This document shows, in pieces, positions 37,030 through 47,375 of a DNA stretch of 64,000 bases. Numbering within the stretch: position 1 is the first letter of the stretch; every line of letters starts with the position of its first letter. Both the position numbers and the translations under genes were made by a program. The stretch comes from an uncultured Erythrobacter sp. Its GTDB lineage: Bacteria > Pseudomonadota > Alphaproteobacteria > Sphingomonadales > Sphingomonadaceae. The notes below the pieces were generated by a model. The model worked only from the letters and a program-made list of their open reading frames with translations, searched no databases and had not been told where the DNA came from. The stretch covers positions 62,001 to 126,000 of the forward strand of contig CANMIS010000001.1 in assembly GCA_947498065.1 (NCBI GenBank), read 5' to 3'.

Positions 37030-37044
37030 GAACAAGTAGGGAAC
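37030..37044 (-). promoter_or_regulatory. LexA (SOS) box upstream of recA
   Basis: On the minus strand the sequence is GTTCCCTACTTGTTC, a perfect GTTC-N7-GTTC box, about 86 bases before the recA ATG. The TTGTTC part could be the -35 element, with TACAAG 17 bases downstream as the -10, so LexA would occlude RNA polymerase. Confidence 0.88.
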
Positions 37045-37120
37045 ATGGGAAATCGTGTCTGGTAGTTCGGATGAACCACGCAAACATTTGAAATTGCGCT
37101 AGAAAGGCCTCAGAAAAAAG

Positions 37121-38851
37121 TTAGTTGGGGTCTCGAATTGACCACCGGAACGTGCGTTCCGAGTTGGCCGGAACATCCACTTCTGCGATTATTCTGCCAT
37201 CTTTGATGCGAGTCTTAGCGCCTTTGAAGCGCACCTCCCAAATGGCCGAGTCGCCAAGATCTAGGCGAACACCAATCGGATGCGAATTGGCGTTGGTGAT
37301 CTCCGCGCCATTTCCGAACCAGCTGTTCATATTGCCGGTCGTCACTGGGCCAGGGGCAGGCAGGCATTTCGAAAAGACCTGATTGCTCTCACCCATTTCC
37401 AGCTCGACGTCCTGATCCTCAGCGTAATCGCGCATATCCACGTCAGCGACCAATTGCGGACCAAAACTGCTCGGCTCAAATACCGTGAGGCCGCCCTGAG
37501 GCAACGCCACGCCCAGCCCTCGTTCAGTCTCGTTCTTGGTCACCAGCAACATGCCAGCGCGTTCAAAACCAGGATTGGGCTGCCCTTCACGCGTGACCAG
37601 GAATCCGCAGCTCACCCGGTAAAGATAGCGCGCATCGACCTCTTGCCGATTGAGAAAGGCGATCTGTTTGAGACCCTTGGCTGAGACATTCACTCTCTCT
37701 GGCACGCGGTACAGCTTAAGATCACCAAGCTGTTCTTCCACCGCTTGCATTACCTCCGCCTCGCTAACACCCATAGCCGAGTCGGCCATCGCCATAACTG
37801 GTGAAGGAGCGGAGAGCTTCATCCGAGACTCATTGCGGCGCCCAGTCACCACAATCGACCGAGGGGATTGGACCGGAGACCCAGCAGCCGTGCTGCCAAT
37901 TGGATAGCACGTCAGCCGCAACGGAGCGGCCCGAGGCGGCGTCGCTAGGCTGCGGAAATCACTGACCACGCTCAGCGAGCCCGCGATCACCAACAATTCT
38001 GCGTCATCAAAGCTCTGTCCATTGTCATTGAGGATCGTGAGCCAGCTCATCAGGCTGAGTTTGAAATTGCCGTTCTCCCCTCGCCTTGCTGAGCCTGCGG
38101 CCGAGCCGTCCTCAGGGTCGGGCAAAGTTGCTACGTAATTGGCCTGCCAATCGAAGCCCCATGCGAGATAGGTCAGGACGACTTCATATGTCCCGCCGCT
38201 GGCATCCTGGGTATCGATGGTGAAGATCGGCTTCGCCGACAGGCCCTTTGGCACGCGGTCAAAGGTCAATCGCTCAGGCAGGCCTGCGCAGCGCACCGCC
38301 TCATACCCTTGGTCGGTTTGCAGCACCAAGCCGCCATCCGCGCGCGTGCGCACGATCGCGGTTTGAGCCTCTTCCGCTCCGGTCGCGGGATTGGTCCGCG
38401 TCAAAGTCACTCGGTTGCCGAGCGCACCGTTCACAAGAGCCGCGGGTGAGAGCAGGTCCGCATTGCGGTTCTTCTCAATCGTGCCGCCGGGCAGGCCAGA
38501 GACGATTGCGCTGACGCCGACCATGCCCTCGGCCACGCCTTCAAAGCGGATGGTAGATTGGCCAGGCGGCAGAGTGACCGTGCGGGTTTCGCTGATCATG
38601 GCGAACCCTTGCGGCCAACGGCGGTTCATCTCTTGGCCAAGCTGCCTACGCGGATCGCGGTATACGGTGACCGAAAGCGACTGCGGCGCAGAAGCGTCGA
38701 CGGCCTGCCGCGCTGGCGGTGCTTGGACTTGGGGTGCGGCTTGCGCTTCGGACGAGGTGACCGCCGGGCTGTCCTGCGCCGTGGCAGGCAAACCGACAGC
38801 CGCGCTGGCCAATAGGCCAAGCGCCAGTCCAGTGGATGCGGGGCTCCGCAT
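37121..38851 (-). CDS. DUF4139 domain protein, second of tandem pair
   Basis: A 576-residue exported protein with a signal peptide (MRSPASTGLALGLLASAAVG, cleavage near ATA before QDSPAV). The mature N-terminus is Ala/Pro/Gln-rich. Residues about 70-200 have the DUF4140-like opening (VTVYRDPRR ... RTVTLPPGQSTIRFEGVAE, in part) and the core VVLTYLAWGFDWQANYVATL matches DUF4139, a beta-rich domain of unknown function. The start is set at 38851, after GAGGGGCGGG; an upstream extension to 39037 overlaps the preceding gene. It follows the other DUF4139 gene by 13 bases. Confidence 0.8.
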   Translation of the reverse strand: MRSPASTGLALGLLASAAVGLPATAQDSPAVTSSEAQAAPQVQAPPARQAVDASAPQSLSVTVYRDPRRQLGQEMNRRWPQGFAMISETRTVTLPPGQSTIRFEGVAEGMVGVSAIVSGLPGGTIEKNRNADLLSPAALVNGALGNRVTLTRTNPATGAEEAQTAIVRTRADGGLVLQTDQGYEAVRCAGLPERLTFDRVPKGLSAKPIFTIDTQDASGGTYEVVLTYLAWGFDWQANYVATLPDPEDGSAAGSARRGENGNFKLSLMSWLTILNDNGQSFDDAELLVIAGSLSVVSDFRSLATPPRAAPLRLTCYPIGSTAAGSPVQSPRSIVVTGRRNESRMKLSAPSPVMAMADSAMGVSEAEVMQAVEEQLGDLKLYRVPERVNVSAKGLKQIAFLNRQEVDARYLYRVSCGFLVTREGQPNPGFERAGMLLVTKNETERGLGVALPQGGLTVFEPSSFGPQLVADVDMRDYAEDQDVELEMGESNQVFSKCLPAPGPVTTGNMNSWFGNGAEITNANSHPIGVRLDLGDSAIWEVRFKGAKTRIKDGRIIAEVDVPANSERTFRWSIRDPN

Positions 38852-38864
38852 GATCACCCGCCCC

Positions 38865-40370
38865 TCAGTAACGGGTTTCGTATGTGACGCGCACCACGCG
38901 CTTGCCATTGGCGGGCACGGGCACGATCCATTTGCGCCGATCGTAATTGATCTGTTCGCCCGTAATGTCCTCGCTAACCACGCGGTAATCGTTCGACCAA
39001 TATCCGCGGTAAAGCCCGCTTTGGGTGAGATCGACATCGATCGAGCTGCTTTTCGCGTTGGTCAGCGTATAGCGCATGGTCGTGCGGTAATATTTCTTGG
39101 GGCGCTCAACCTCGACTTGGCGGGTGGTTTCGCCATCCTCCAGCACACGGAACCGCGCGGTGCGCTCCCATTCTGAACTGGTGATCTCCTCGCGTTTCTC
39201 GATCTCTGCCTGCACAAAAATGTCGAACGCATCGCCCGTTCTGAGCGAAAGCTCGCTGCCCATCGGCGTGTGGCCAATATTGTTCTCGCCGATGAATTGC
39301 GGCGTGCCTTGGTTGTCGCGCTGATAGAACCGCACGGTTCCCGATGGCAGAGCATCACCCAGCCCTTGATCGCGCGAGGTAGAAAAAGAAATCGCGCTCG
39401 ATACGTTCACCGGGCTGCGGTCGTTTGAGAGCCAACCGACGGTTCGCTCATAGATCTTGCGCGCAGGGACCGATTGCACATCGAGGAAGCTCACTTGCTT
39501 CGTCTGCGCATTGGCAATCGTTGTGCGCCCGCTGATCGGGTAGAGATAGAAATCGCCCAGCTGTTCGCGCGCGGCGGTCTCTGTCCCCGGTTGGATCAAG
39601 TTCCGATTTCCGCCAGCACGACCGCGGTTACCGCGATTGTTCGGATTGCCAGCAACCAGCAGCGTCTTCGCCTGGTTGAACGTAGTACCAGTGTTGTTCG
39701 TAAGCGTGACCCAGCCCTGCATATCGATTGAGTCGGTTTGCTCATTGTAGAGCGCGACATAGTCTGCGTTCCAACCGAGCCCGCCGGTCAAATATCGGAT
39801 CGAAACCGGGCGCGTGCCGCTGCGGGTACTGTTTAGATTGACCGACAGTGTTGGGCGAGCGCGCAAGTTAGGCGGCACTCGGTCAAAGATCACGCGAACG
39901 GGAAGGCCGTCATCACGCAGGACTTCTATCCGGTCGCCGATCTGGACCACCACGCCGCCGGCGGTGGAGAGAACCTTCGCACGCTCTCGAGTCTCTCGCC
40001 CGGTCGCGGGGTTGGTGCGCAGCAGAGTGACCGTTTGGCCAATCGCCTTTTCCATCATCTTCGCTGGCGTCAGCAGGTCGAAGTCAAAATTCTGCTCAAT
40101 GATAGAGGTGTTGGGCGCAAAGAAGCTCAGCGTTTGCGGCTGAATGGTTGCGGAAACATCGGGAAATTCAACTCGGCTGCGGCCGCGCTCAATGTTGATT
40201 TGGCGCACGTCCTGCACCAGCGCGAGATTGTTGTTGTAGATGGTAACCGCGACATCGCCCTGCGCCGTTTCATCCGGATCTGGCAGCGATTGCGAGGTGG
40301 CCGTTGTTGCTCCAAGAGCGCTCATCCCAAGTGCCAAACCTGACACCAATCCCAGCTTAATCGCGTTCAT
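38865..40370 (-). CDS. DUF4139 domain protein, first of tandem pair
   Basis: A 501-residue exported protein with a signal peptide (MNAIKLGLVSGLALGMSALG, cleavage near TSQS). It has the opening VAVTIYNNNLALVQDVRQI, the middle LLRTNPATGRETRERAKVLS and the DUF4139 core SIRYLTGGLGWNADYVALYN, followed by WVTLTNNTGTTFNQAKTLLVAG. The function is not known; the family is often annotated as mucoidy-inhibitor-like A in part. AGGAGG lies 11 bases before the start. The two proteins share order and motifs (for example TLTRTNPATG in the second and TLLRTNPATG here), so they are likely duplicated paralogues. Confidence 0.82.
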   Translation of the reverse strand: MNAIKLGLVSGLALGMSALGATTATSQSLPDPDETAQGDVAVTIYNNNLALVQDVRQINIERGRSRVEFPDVSATIQPQTLSFFAPNTSIIEQNFDFDLLTPAKMMEKAIGQTVTLLRTNPATGRETRERAKVLSTAGGVVVQIGDRIEVLRDDGLPVRVIFDRVPPNLRARPTLSVNLNSTRSGTRPVSIRYLTGGLGWNADYVALYNEQTDSIDMQGWVTLTNNTGTTFNQAKTLLVAGNPNNRGNRGRAGGNRNLIQPGTETAAREQLGDFYLYPISGRTTIANAQTKQVSFLDVQSVPARKIYERTVGWLSNDRSPVNVSSAISFSTSRDQGLGDALPSGTVRFYQRDNQGTPQFIGENNIGHTPMGSELSLRTGDAFDIFVQAEIEKREEITSSEWERTARFRVLEDGETTRQVEVERPKKYYRTTMRYTLTNAKSSSIDVDLTQSGLYRGYWSNDYRVVSEDITGEQINYDRRKWIVPVPANGKRVVRVTYETRY

Positions 40371-40527
40371 CACCCAGCCTCCTATTGAACCCGCCAATAA
40401 GCATGACGGGGCGTACTGTATGCGCGATGAATGGACCTTTGGCTAGTGCGAGTGCGGCGCTTGTGAATTATTCAGATAGTCACTTTTTGCAGCAATTTCA
40501 TGGTACTAGACGCTATCTTTAAGCGCC

Positions 40528-42969
40528 TTAGCTCCGCCTGACGCGCTGCATTACATTACCAACCTTGTCCCCGATCGCCTGAACGCTGAACGGTTTGGGG
40601 ATGAAGTGCATGTCTGGAATATCGATGTCTTTGCGCAGCTGCTCCTCAGCATAGCCGGACATAAACAGCACCGGCATATGCGGCAGTTTTTGACGGATCG
40701 CGCGCACCATTGCCGGGCCGTCCATGCCGGGCATCACGACGTCGCTGACGATGAGGTCGAACTCGCCGCCGTCTGCGATCGCGGCCAGACCCTCTTCCCC
40801 GCCGGGACAGGCAGTGACCTCATAGCCCGCGCGGGCAAGCGCGCGTTCGGCAACTGCGCGGACCATGTCTTCATCTTCGACCAGCAGGATCCTGCCGCCC
40901 TCGGCCCAATCGGACGATGGCTCTGGCGGGGCTTCGGCAATCTTCTTGGGCGCTTCGCCCGCGTAAACCGGGAAGTAGATCGTGAAGCGCGCGCCCTTCG
41001 GACGGTCGTTTTGATCCATGACATTGTCGACGAAGATAAAGCCGCCCGACTGTTTTACGATGCCGTAAGCGGTGGAAAGGCCCAGACCTGTACCTTTGCC
41101 TTGTTCTTTGGTGGTGAAGAACGGCTCGAACAGCTTGGGCAGGACATGTGCAGGAATACCGCCCCCAGTGTCTTGCACAATCAGCACAGTGTAATCTGCC
41201 GCAGGCAAGATTTCGGACCCGAGCTTGATCACTTCCTTGGCCTGCAGGCTGCGGGTCAGCAGCGAGATGCGCCCGCTGCCCTTGCCGTTTGATTGGATCG
41301 CATCGCGGGCATTTACCGCGAGGTTCATGATCACTTGCTCAAGCTGTTGCGGGTCAGCCCGCACCGGCCCCAAATCGCGATCATGCTGAACGTAATATTG
41401 GATTTTCTCGCCCAGCAGCCGTTTGATTAGTGGCCCAACTTCACTCACCACGTCGGGCAGTTGCAGGATTTCAGGCCGCAGAGTCTGCTGCCGAGAAAAG
41501 GCGAGCAATTGCCGAGTCAGCGATGCCGCGCGGTTAGAGTTGGCGCGTATCTGCTGAATGTCGTCATAGTCGCTATCGCCCGGCGTATGGCGCAGCAACA
41601 TCAAATCACAAGTGCCAATGATCGCGGTAAGCACGTTGTTAAAGTCGTGCGCAACACCGCCCGCCAATTGCCCGACGGCCTGCATCTTTGTCGCCTGCGC
41701 CACCTGACGCTTGAGCTGGTTTTCTTCACTCGAATCGGCCAGGCTGAGCAGCACCGCCGCCTCGCCCAACCCTCGCACTCCGGCGAGGCCAATCGACACC
41801 GGCTCTTCGGGCTGGATCGATAGACGCACCGCCATATCGCCGCTGGTAGCAGGGCCGCGGCCATGACGCCGCACCGCATCGGACATCGCGCCTTTGTCTT
41901 CGCGCACCACTAGATCAGTCGGGAATGCAGGCAGGCCGCGACCTTCCCGGTCAACCGAGCGCAGAAAGGCGTCATTGCAGAACAGGAAGCGCCCATCGCG
42001 GTCGGTCATCGCCAGACCAAGGGGCAATTGCGCGAGCAGTGCGTCGAGCTGAGCCACGCCCGCTTGCGAGGAGCCATCCCATCCACTTCCGATCCCAACG
42101 CCGCTGTCCACCAGCAGCATCAGAGATGGGCCTTCATCCGGACCCGATTGAACCTGCGCGCTAGGATCATCGAGCGGCACATGGATCAAGGTCTGCGGCG
42201 TGCCCCCTCGCCCTTCGCGGGCAAAGAATATCCGGTCGCGGTCATCAGAGCGCAGGTAAGTCACAAAGTCCTGACCCGCCATGGTTGCTGTGGAATCGCC
42301 AACGGAACGCTCTGCAAAGCCAGCACTCACCGTTTTGATGACGCCGTCGGGGCCAGTGATCGCGCTTTCGATGCCCGCTCGGCTCAGCATCAGACCGAAT
42401 GGCCCGGCCAGGTTGAGGTCGGCCAGTGCATCGCTGCTCGGCATGACATGACGACGGAAACGCCAGATCAGGTGATCTTCGCCGCGTCCTGCCCGCTCAA
42501 CCGTGACCTTCCATGGGGTTTCACCTGCCTTGCCCGCCAGCTCTTTCAATGCACCCGATCCATCGCGCCAGGCTTCGCGCGCCAGGCGGGTCATAGCCTC
42601 CAGTCCTTCGCGCTCCAGCGGCAGCGAAGGCGGCGCCGCGCCAATACCGAACCCATCAATGAAAGCAGAGTTTGCGCACACCAGGCGGTTCGCGCGGTCG
42701 GTAATCGCAACCGCCTCGCCCGCTTCTTCGATGGCGGCGATTGTCACCGTCCAATCGGGCAAGGTTTCGATGTGCGCTGTTGGCTCTGCGCGCATGCTGT
42801 CAAAGGTGAACACACCGATCAGCAACACACCAAGCCCCAGAGCATAGGACAGCACCAATGCCGGCTCACGCGTCGCCAACCACAGGACACCGGCGCTGAC
42901 GAACAGAGCAGCCGCCAGTCCAGCGATCATCAATCGGTTTTGATCATTGGCCTGCAAGACGGCTTTCAT
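40528..42969 (-). CDS. cckA: cell-cycle hybrid histidine kinase CckA
   Basis: An 813-residue membrane kinase. Two transmembrane helices (about 13-31 and 36-53) are followed by PAS-like regions (about 75-180 and 185-430), the HisKA motif [12 protein letters not shown] with phospho-His441, a HATPase domain ([30 protein letters not shown]) and a C-terminal receiver with Asp743 in [13 protein letters not shown]. CckA passes phosphate through ChpT to CtrA and CpdR, governing cell cycle and, in sphingomonads, motility and envelope genes. The N-terminus is short on the periplasmic side, as in Caulobacter. cpdR lies 12 kb upstream in the window. Confidence 0.93.
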   Translation of the reverse strand: MKAVLQANDQNRLMIAGLAAALFVSAGVLWLATREPALVLSYALGLGVLLIGVFTFDSMRAEPTAHIETLPDWTVTIAAIEEAGEAVAITDRANRLVCANSAFIDGFGIGAAPPSLPLEREGLEAMTRLAREAWRDGSGALKELAGKAGETPWKVTVERAGRGEDHLIWRFRRHVMPSSDALADLNLAGPFGLMLSRAGIESAITGPDGVIKTVSAGFAERSVGDSTATMAGQDFVTYLRSDDRDRIFFAREGRGGTPQTLIHVPLDDPSAQVQSGPDEGPSLMLLVDSGVGIGSGWDGSSQAGVAQLDALLAQLPLGLAMTDRDGRFLFCNDAFLRSVDREGRGLPAFPTDLVVREDKGAMSDAVRRHGRGPATSGDMAVRLSIQPEEPVSIGLAGVRGLGEAAVLLSLADSSEENQLKRQVAQATKMQAVGQLAGGVAHDFNNVLTAIIGTCDLMLLRHTPGDSDYDDIQQIRANSNRAASLTRQLLAFSRQQTLRPEILQLPDVVSEVGPLIKRLLGEKIQYYVQHDRDLGPVRADPQQLEQVIMNLAVNARDAIQSNGKGSGRISLLTRSLQAKEVIKLGSEILPAADYTVLIVQDTGGGIPAHVLPKLFEPFFTTKEQGKGTGLGLSTAYGIVKQSGGFIFVDNVMDQNDRPKGARFTIYFPVYAGEAPKKIAEAPPEPSSDWAEGGRILLVEDEDMVRAVAERALARAGYEVTACPGGEEGLAAIADGGEFDLIVSDVVMPGMDGPAMVRAIRQKLPHMPVLFMSGYAEEQLRKDIDIPDMHFIPKPFSVQAIGDKVGNVMQRVRRS

Positions 42970-43083
42970 AGCGCTCTTTTCTCTCGCACTTTACGTTTGG
43001 TTCAGCGTTACGGATGCAGCATCTTAGCGGCGCTGCGCAATAGGGATCGTTCGCCGTTCTGATCGAACCAGCCGCTCGAGTGC

Positions 43084-43683
43084 TTAATTGGCATTGAGCC
43101 GCTGGTCGAGCCGCGCTTCCATCCGCGCCAAGCGTTTTGCACGGCGACGCGCAACCATCACGCGCCACACCGCGCCGGAAATAAGATAACCGAGGGCTGC
43201 ACTGACCAGCGCCAGAACGACAAAGCCAAACACGGTTTCCAGCACCGTTACCCCTACGCCCTCAAACAATTCGAAGAACCATGACCAGCGCCCACTCGCC
43301 ATTTCGCTTTCAGCAGCACCGCCGGTCCCAGCCCGATCGAGCCGCAAAAGGATGTCGCCTAGCCAATTGGCCAGCACTGCCCAGAATGGAAAAGTGAAGG
43401 GATTGGTCACGAAGGTAACCGTCGCGGCCAGCGGCATATTTGCGCGGGCCGGCAGAGCAAGAAAGGCGGCGAGGAAGATTTGCCCGACGGGAATAATGAA
43501 ACCCGCAAACAGTCCAAGGGCCACTCCGCGCGGGACAGACCGGCGAGTAAAACGCCACAGCTCTGGTGAGAGAAAACGATGCGCAAACGGCTTTAGATAT
43601 TTGTTGGCGGCCATCTGCTCGCGCGTCGGCATATATTTGCGCAGCATATCCATTGCCCAGGTTTTGCTGCGCTTTTGGCTCAT
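43084..43683 (-). CDS. DUF2062 membrane protein
   Basis: A 199-residue protein with the DUF2062 signature: a basic N-terminus, then SVPRGVALGLFAGFIIPVGQIFLAAFLAL, VTFVTNPFTFPFWAVLANWLGDILL (quoted in parts) and a second pair of hydrophobic segments near 140-175. The cytoplasmic C-terminus is very basic (RRRAKRLARMEARLDQRL). The function is unknown; homologues occur next to glycosyltransferase genes elsewhere. It lies downstream of smpB on the same strand, with about 200 bases between. Confidence 0.82.
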   Translation of the reverse strand: MSQKRSKTWAMDMLRKYMPTREQMAANKYLKPFAHRFLSPELWRFTRRSVPRGVALGLFAGFIIPVGQIFLAAFLALPARANMPLAATVTFVTNPFTFPFWAVLANWLGDILLRLDRAGTGGAAESEMASGRWSWFFELFEGVGVTVLETVFGFVVLALVSAALGYLISGAVWRVMVARRRAKRLARMEARLDQRLNAN

Positions 43684-43879
43684 GATGCGAGCCCTTCACC
43701 GCCGTTTGCACAAGGCACCTGACCATCCACAGCAAAAGGCTGTGAAGCTGCAAGAATGTGCAAGGGATAGGACATGCGCTTCATATGGGTAGGATTTGGC
43801 CGCTGAACAGTGGGTCGCTGGTGATCTTACAAAACTTTGCGACTATTAAATGACTAAAGCGTTTGCGCGCGCTTTGGGC

Positions 43880-44362
43880 TTATCCCTTTTCGCGCATCAG
43901 GCGGGCTTTGTCCCGCTTCCAATCGCGGTCTTTGACGCTCGCACGTTTGTCATGCGCCTGCTTGCCCTTCGCTAGACCCAGCTCGACTTTAGCGCGGCCT
44001 TGCTTGTTGAAATAGATCGACAGCGGAACCAACGTCATGCCCTTGCGCTCCACCGCGCCGAACATCTTACCAATCTCGCGCGCATTGAGCAGCAGCTTGC
44101 GCCGGCGCTTCGGTTCGTGATTGAGGCGATTGCCGTGGCTGTATTCCGGGATGTTCGAATTGATCAGCCAAACCTCGCCGTCGCGCACTTCGGCATAGCT
44201 TTCCGCAATCGTCGCCTGACCAGAGCGCAGCGCCTTTACCTCGGTCCCCTGCAGCGCAAGACCCGCCTCATATTTGTCCTCAATATGATAATCGAAGCGC
44301 GCGCGGCGGTTTTCCGCCACGGTCTTGTGCTTATCAAAGGTCTCGGGTTTGGGTCTCGCCAT
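43880..44362 (-). CDS. smpB: SsrA (tmRNA)-binding protein
   Basis: A 160-residue protein that carries tmRNA to stalled ribosomes for trans-translation. The core reads [26 protein letters not shown] (in part), [34 protein letters not shown] and [17 protein letters not shown], all conserved in SmpB. The basic C-terminal tail ([22 protein letters not shown]) inserts into the mRNA channel. It is 58 bases from dapA on the same strand; the smpB-dapA neighbourhood is common in alphaproteobacteria. The tmRNA gene itself is not in the window. Confidence 0.96.
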   Translation of the reverse strand: MARPKPETFDKHKTVAENRRARFDYHIEDKYEAGLALQGTEVKALRSGQATIAESYAEVRDGEVWLINSNIPEYSHGNRLNHEPKRRRKLLLNAREIGKMFGAVERKGMTLVPLSIYFNKQGRAKVELGLAKGKQAHDKRASVKDRDWKRDKARLMREKG

Positions 44363-44420
44363 AATACGCGTGATGTAGTGGCTTATGCGAGATTCGCAAT
44401 CGGGCTTGCGCCAGCAGCGC

Positions 44421-45302
44421 TCAGGTCAGACCCGCATGCTCCAATGCCGCATCCACCGCTTTACGTGCGGTCTCGCTCGCTTCGCATAGCGGCAATCGAA
44501 CCTCTGGCGTTGCCCAATCCTGTACGCGGCTCAGTGCGTATTTGACCGGACCCGGGCTGGAATCGGAGAACATGGCGTAGTGTAGAGGGTAAAGCTGATC
44601 GTTCAGAGCGCGCGCACGAACCAGATCATTGTCGGCGCAGGCCTGCTGAAATTCAGCGCAAAGGGCGGGAGCTACATTGGCCGTCACGGAAATGCACCCC
44701 TTACCGCCCGCAGCGTTGAACGGCAGAGCCAGTTCGTCATTGCCAGACAGTTGGCAGAACGTCCGCCCAATGCCCATGCGGTGATCAGCCACGCGAGAAA
44801 GATCTTCGCTCGCATCTTTGATGGCGATAATTTTCTCAGGGAATTTGTTGGCGAGCTCAATCGTCGTTTCCGGCGCGATATCCGTCACCGTGCGGCCCGG
44901 CACATTATAAAGCACAATCGGCAGATCGCAGTTCTCGGCCAGAAAACTGAAATGCGCGATCAGTCCGGCCTGACTTGGACGGTTGTAATAGGGCGCAACG
45001 CACAGCCCCGCCGCAGCTCCTGCCTTTTTGGCAAAGCTCATATGCAGCGCGGCGTTCTTAGTATCGTTGGAGCCGCACCCTGCAATGATCGGCACCCGGC
45101 CTGCGGCTTGTTCTATGCAAATCTCAACAACGCGGTGATGCTCTGCATTGGACAAAGTCGAGGCTTCCCCCGTCGTCCCGCATGGGACCAGAGCCGCACT
45201 GCCCTGCTCGATTTGCCAGTCGACCAATTTGCGAAAAGCAGCCTCGTCAAACGCTCCATCGCGAAAAGGAGTCACCAGAGCGGGGATTGAACCGCTAAAC
45301 AT
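44421..45302 (-). CDS. dapA: 4-hydroxy-tetrahydrodipicolinate synthase
   Basis: The enzyme condenses pyruvate with aspartate semialdehyde, the first committed step to diaminopimelate and lysine. The protein is a 293-residue TIM barrel. The Schiff-base lysine is Lys162 in IIAIKDAS; Tyr132 (VLYNVPGRT) and the CGTTGE loop (about 41-46) complete the active site. [20 protein letters not shown] is the region around the allosteric site. GAGGAATACAACA precedes the ATG. It is divergent from the lytic transglycosylase gene, which fits a shared cell-wall theme: DAP is part of peptidoglycan. Confidence 0.96.
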   Translation of the reverse strand: MFSGSIPALVTPFRDGAFDEAAFRKLVDWQIEQGSAALVPCGTTGEASTLSNAEHHRVVEICIEQAAGRVPIIAGCGSNDTKNAALHMSFAKKAGAAAGLCVAPYYNRPSQAGLIAHFSFLAENCDLPIVLYNVPGRTVTDIAPETTIELANKFPEKIIAIKDASEDLSRVADHRMGIGRTFCQLSGNDELALPFNAAGGKGCISVTANVAPALCAEFQQACADNDLVRARALNDQLYPLHYAMFSDSSPGPVKYALSRVQDWATPEVRLPLCEASETARKAVDAALEHAGLT

Positions 45303-45400
45303 TGTTGTATTCCTCTATCTAGGCACTTAGCGATTATTTGAAGCAGTTCTCCAAAAGCTAAGGCACTTGTTCAGCGCCTGATAAGGAGCCGATCGGCACT

Positions 45401-47350
45401 ATGTCCAGCATGCGTAAAAGTTCTTTTGGCAATCCCCTTGCCGTCGCCGCCATTCTTTTCACCAGCACAGCCGCTATGACGGGCCCGTGCTTTGCCCAAA
45501 ATGCAAGCGGACCCGGGGGCAGCACAATGCTGGCTCAACAGCCGCGCGCTATTGGGCAAGCGATCTCGCGGTGGGAGGTTTTACAGAAATCTCGCCTCTC
45601 AAGTTTTTCAGATTACGCTGGCTTTGCCCTCGCCTATCCTGATTTCCCGCGCATGGCCACTTTGCGAGTGCGCGCAGAAAACGCGCTGGAGAACGAAGCG
45701 CCTTCTTCAGCGGATTTGATCCGTTTCTTTGATGCCCATCCGCCGCTCACCAATCCTGGACGTGCTCGTTACGCACTGGCTCTGGCCGGCGCGCAGCGCG
45801 CGGAAGCCTTTGACGTTGCGCGCGAAGCATGGCGCGGCGGCGAAATGAGCGGTCCGGCGGAAGCTTACATCATGGGTCTATTTGGCTCACGTCTTACCGC
45901 AGAAGATCACAGCGCGCGGATGGATGCGCTCCTTTGGCAAAGCGAAAGCGAAGCGGCCGTGCGCCACATGGTCAAAGTTGCGCCGAGCGAGCGCGAGATG
46001 GCGATGGCCCGGCTGGCCGTGATCCGCGGGGACACTGGCAATGTGCCCTCTGGCGCGCTCAGCGATCCCGGTTTCGTTTACAATTACGTGAAGCAATTGC
46101 GCTCCAAGCGTCAGGTCGCGCAGGCCGCGAATGTTCTGACGACGCGTCCAAACTTCACCCGCACCTCGCACAAGCCGGAGGATATGGTCGCGCAAATGCT
46201 GGGCGTCGCCAAAGCTTCTGGCGCGCGCCAAGCGGTCGCAATTGCCGCCTCTGCCGATGATTTGTTCACGCCGGGAACCGATGTGTCGAAAGGCTCATTC
46301 GCCCTTCGCGATCGCTACACCGATTTGATGTGGCTTGGCGGGACGAAGGCGCTTTGGAGCCTTGGCAATGGAGCCGCCGCAGCGCCTCTGTTCTATCGCT
46401 ACGGAGCCGGTGCAGGTACGCCTCTGATCCGTGCCAAAGGCTTTTACTGGGCTGGCCGATCTGCGCGCCAAGCAGGCCAAACCGCTGAGGCGACACGCTA
46501 TTTTGAAATGGCGGCTGAATTCCCAGAGTATTACTATGGTCAGCTCGCGCACGAAGCTTTGGGCCGCCCCCTGCCGCAATTCGCGCCGCTTGCACCAATT
46601 GAAGTCAGTCAGGCTCAGCGCACCGCCTTCAACAGCCGTCCAGTTGTAAAGGCGATTCGCTCTATCGCGGCAAACCGCATGGCGTGGCAAACCGAGCGGC
46701 GCTTTTTCGAAGCTGTTGCTGACATTGCCGACACGCCCGAAGAAATGAGCATGGTCGCTGATCTCGCCGCTGAAACGGGCCTTGATGAAATGGCCGTAGT
46801 GGCTGGCATGACCGCGGGCGAGCACGGCCTGAAAGGCTTTGAGCGCCTTGGCTTCCCAACTGTCACACCGCCTCCGGGTGCAAACTGGACGATGGTGCAC
46901 GCGATCTCTCGTCAGGAAAGCGAATTTGACCGCTTCCGTGTCAGCCACGCTGGTGCGCGCGGCGTGATGCAATTGATGCCGGGAACCGCGCGCGAGCAAG
47001 CGGGCAAGCTCGGGATGCAATATCTCTCGGCCAATCTGATTGGCTCGCCCAGCTACAATATGCGTTTGGGCGATGCCTATTTCGCGCGGATGATGGATTA
47101 TTATGGCGGCGCTTATCCACTTGCCATTGGCGCCTATAACGCTGGGCCTGGCCGGGTTAACCAATGGCTCCGCCTGAATGGCGATCCGCGCCGGGGCGAC
47201 ATCGATTGGGTCACCTGGATTGAGCGCGTGCCAGCCAATTTCGAAACCCGCTATTACATCATGCGAGTGCTCGGAAACGCTGTGTCTTACAGCCACATGT
47301 ATCCGCAAGAAGCCGGAAGAGCACAGCCGGTCAGCTATTACTTGCGATAG
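45401..47350 (+). CDS. soluble lytic murein transglycosylase (Slt type)
   Basis: A 649-residue periplasmic enzyme that cuts the MurNAc-GlcNAc bond to give 1,6-anhydro muropeptides. A signal peptide (MSSMRKSSFGNPLAVAAILF, cleavage after FAQ near residue 33) leads into a long alpha-helical superhelical domain (about 40-480). The C-terminal GH23 domain begins at about 495: AISRQESEFDRFRVS has catalytic Glu506, and GVMQLMPGTA and AIGAYNAGPGRVNQW are the other signatures. The muropeptides it produces are plausible substrates for the AmpG-like transporters in this window. AAGGAG lies 13 bases before the start. Confidence 0.92.
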   Translation: MSSMRKSSFGNPLAVAAILFTSTAAMTGPCFAQNASGPGGSTMLAQQPRAIGQAISRWEVLQKSRLSSFSDYAGFALAYPDFPRMATLRVRAENALENEAPSSADLIRFFDAHPPLTNPGRARYALALAGAQRAEAFDVAREAWRGGEMSGPAEAYIMGLFGSRLTAEDHSARMDALLWQSESEAAVRHMVKVAPSEREMAMARLAVIRGDTGNVPSGALSDPGFVYNYVKQLRSKRQVAQAANVLTTRPNFTRTSHKPEDMVAQMLGVAKASGARQAVAIAASADDLFTPGTDVSKGSFALRDRYTDLMWLGGTKALWSLGNGAAAAPLFYRYGAGAGTPLIRAKGFYWAGRSARQAGQTAEATRYFEMAAEFPEYYYGQLAHEALGRPLPQFAPLAPIEVSQAQRTAFNSRPVVKAIRSIAANRMAWQTERRFFEAVADIADTPEEMSMVADLAAETGLDEMAVVAGMTAGEHGLKGFERLGFPTVTPPPGANWTMVHAISRQESEFDRFRVSHAGARGVMQLMPGTAREQAGKLGMQYLSANLIGSPSYNMRLGDAYFARMMDYYGGAYPLAIGAYNAGPGRVNQWLRLNGDPRRGDIDWVTWIERVPANFETRYYIMRVLGNAVSYSHMYPQEAGRAQPVSYYLR

Positions 47351-47375
47351 TGCGGGCTGAGGGGGACGATTCAAA

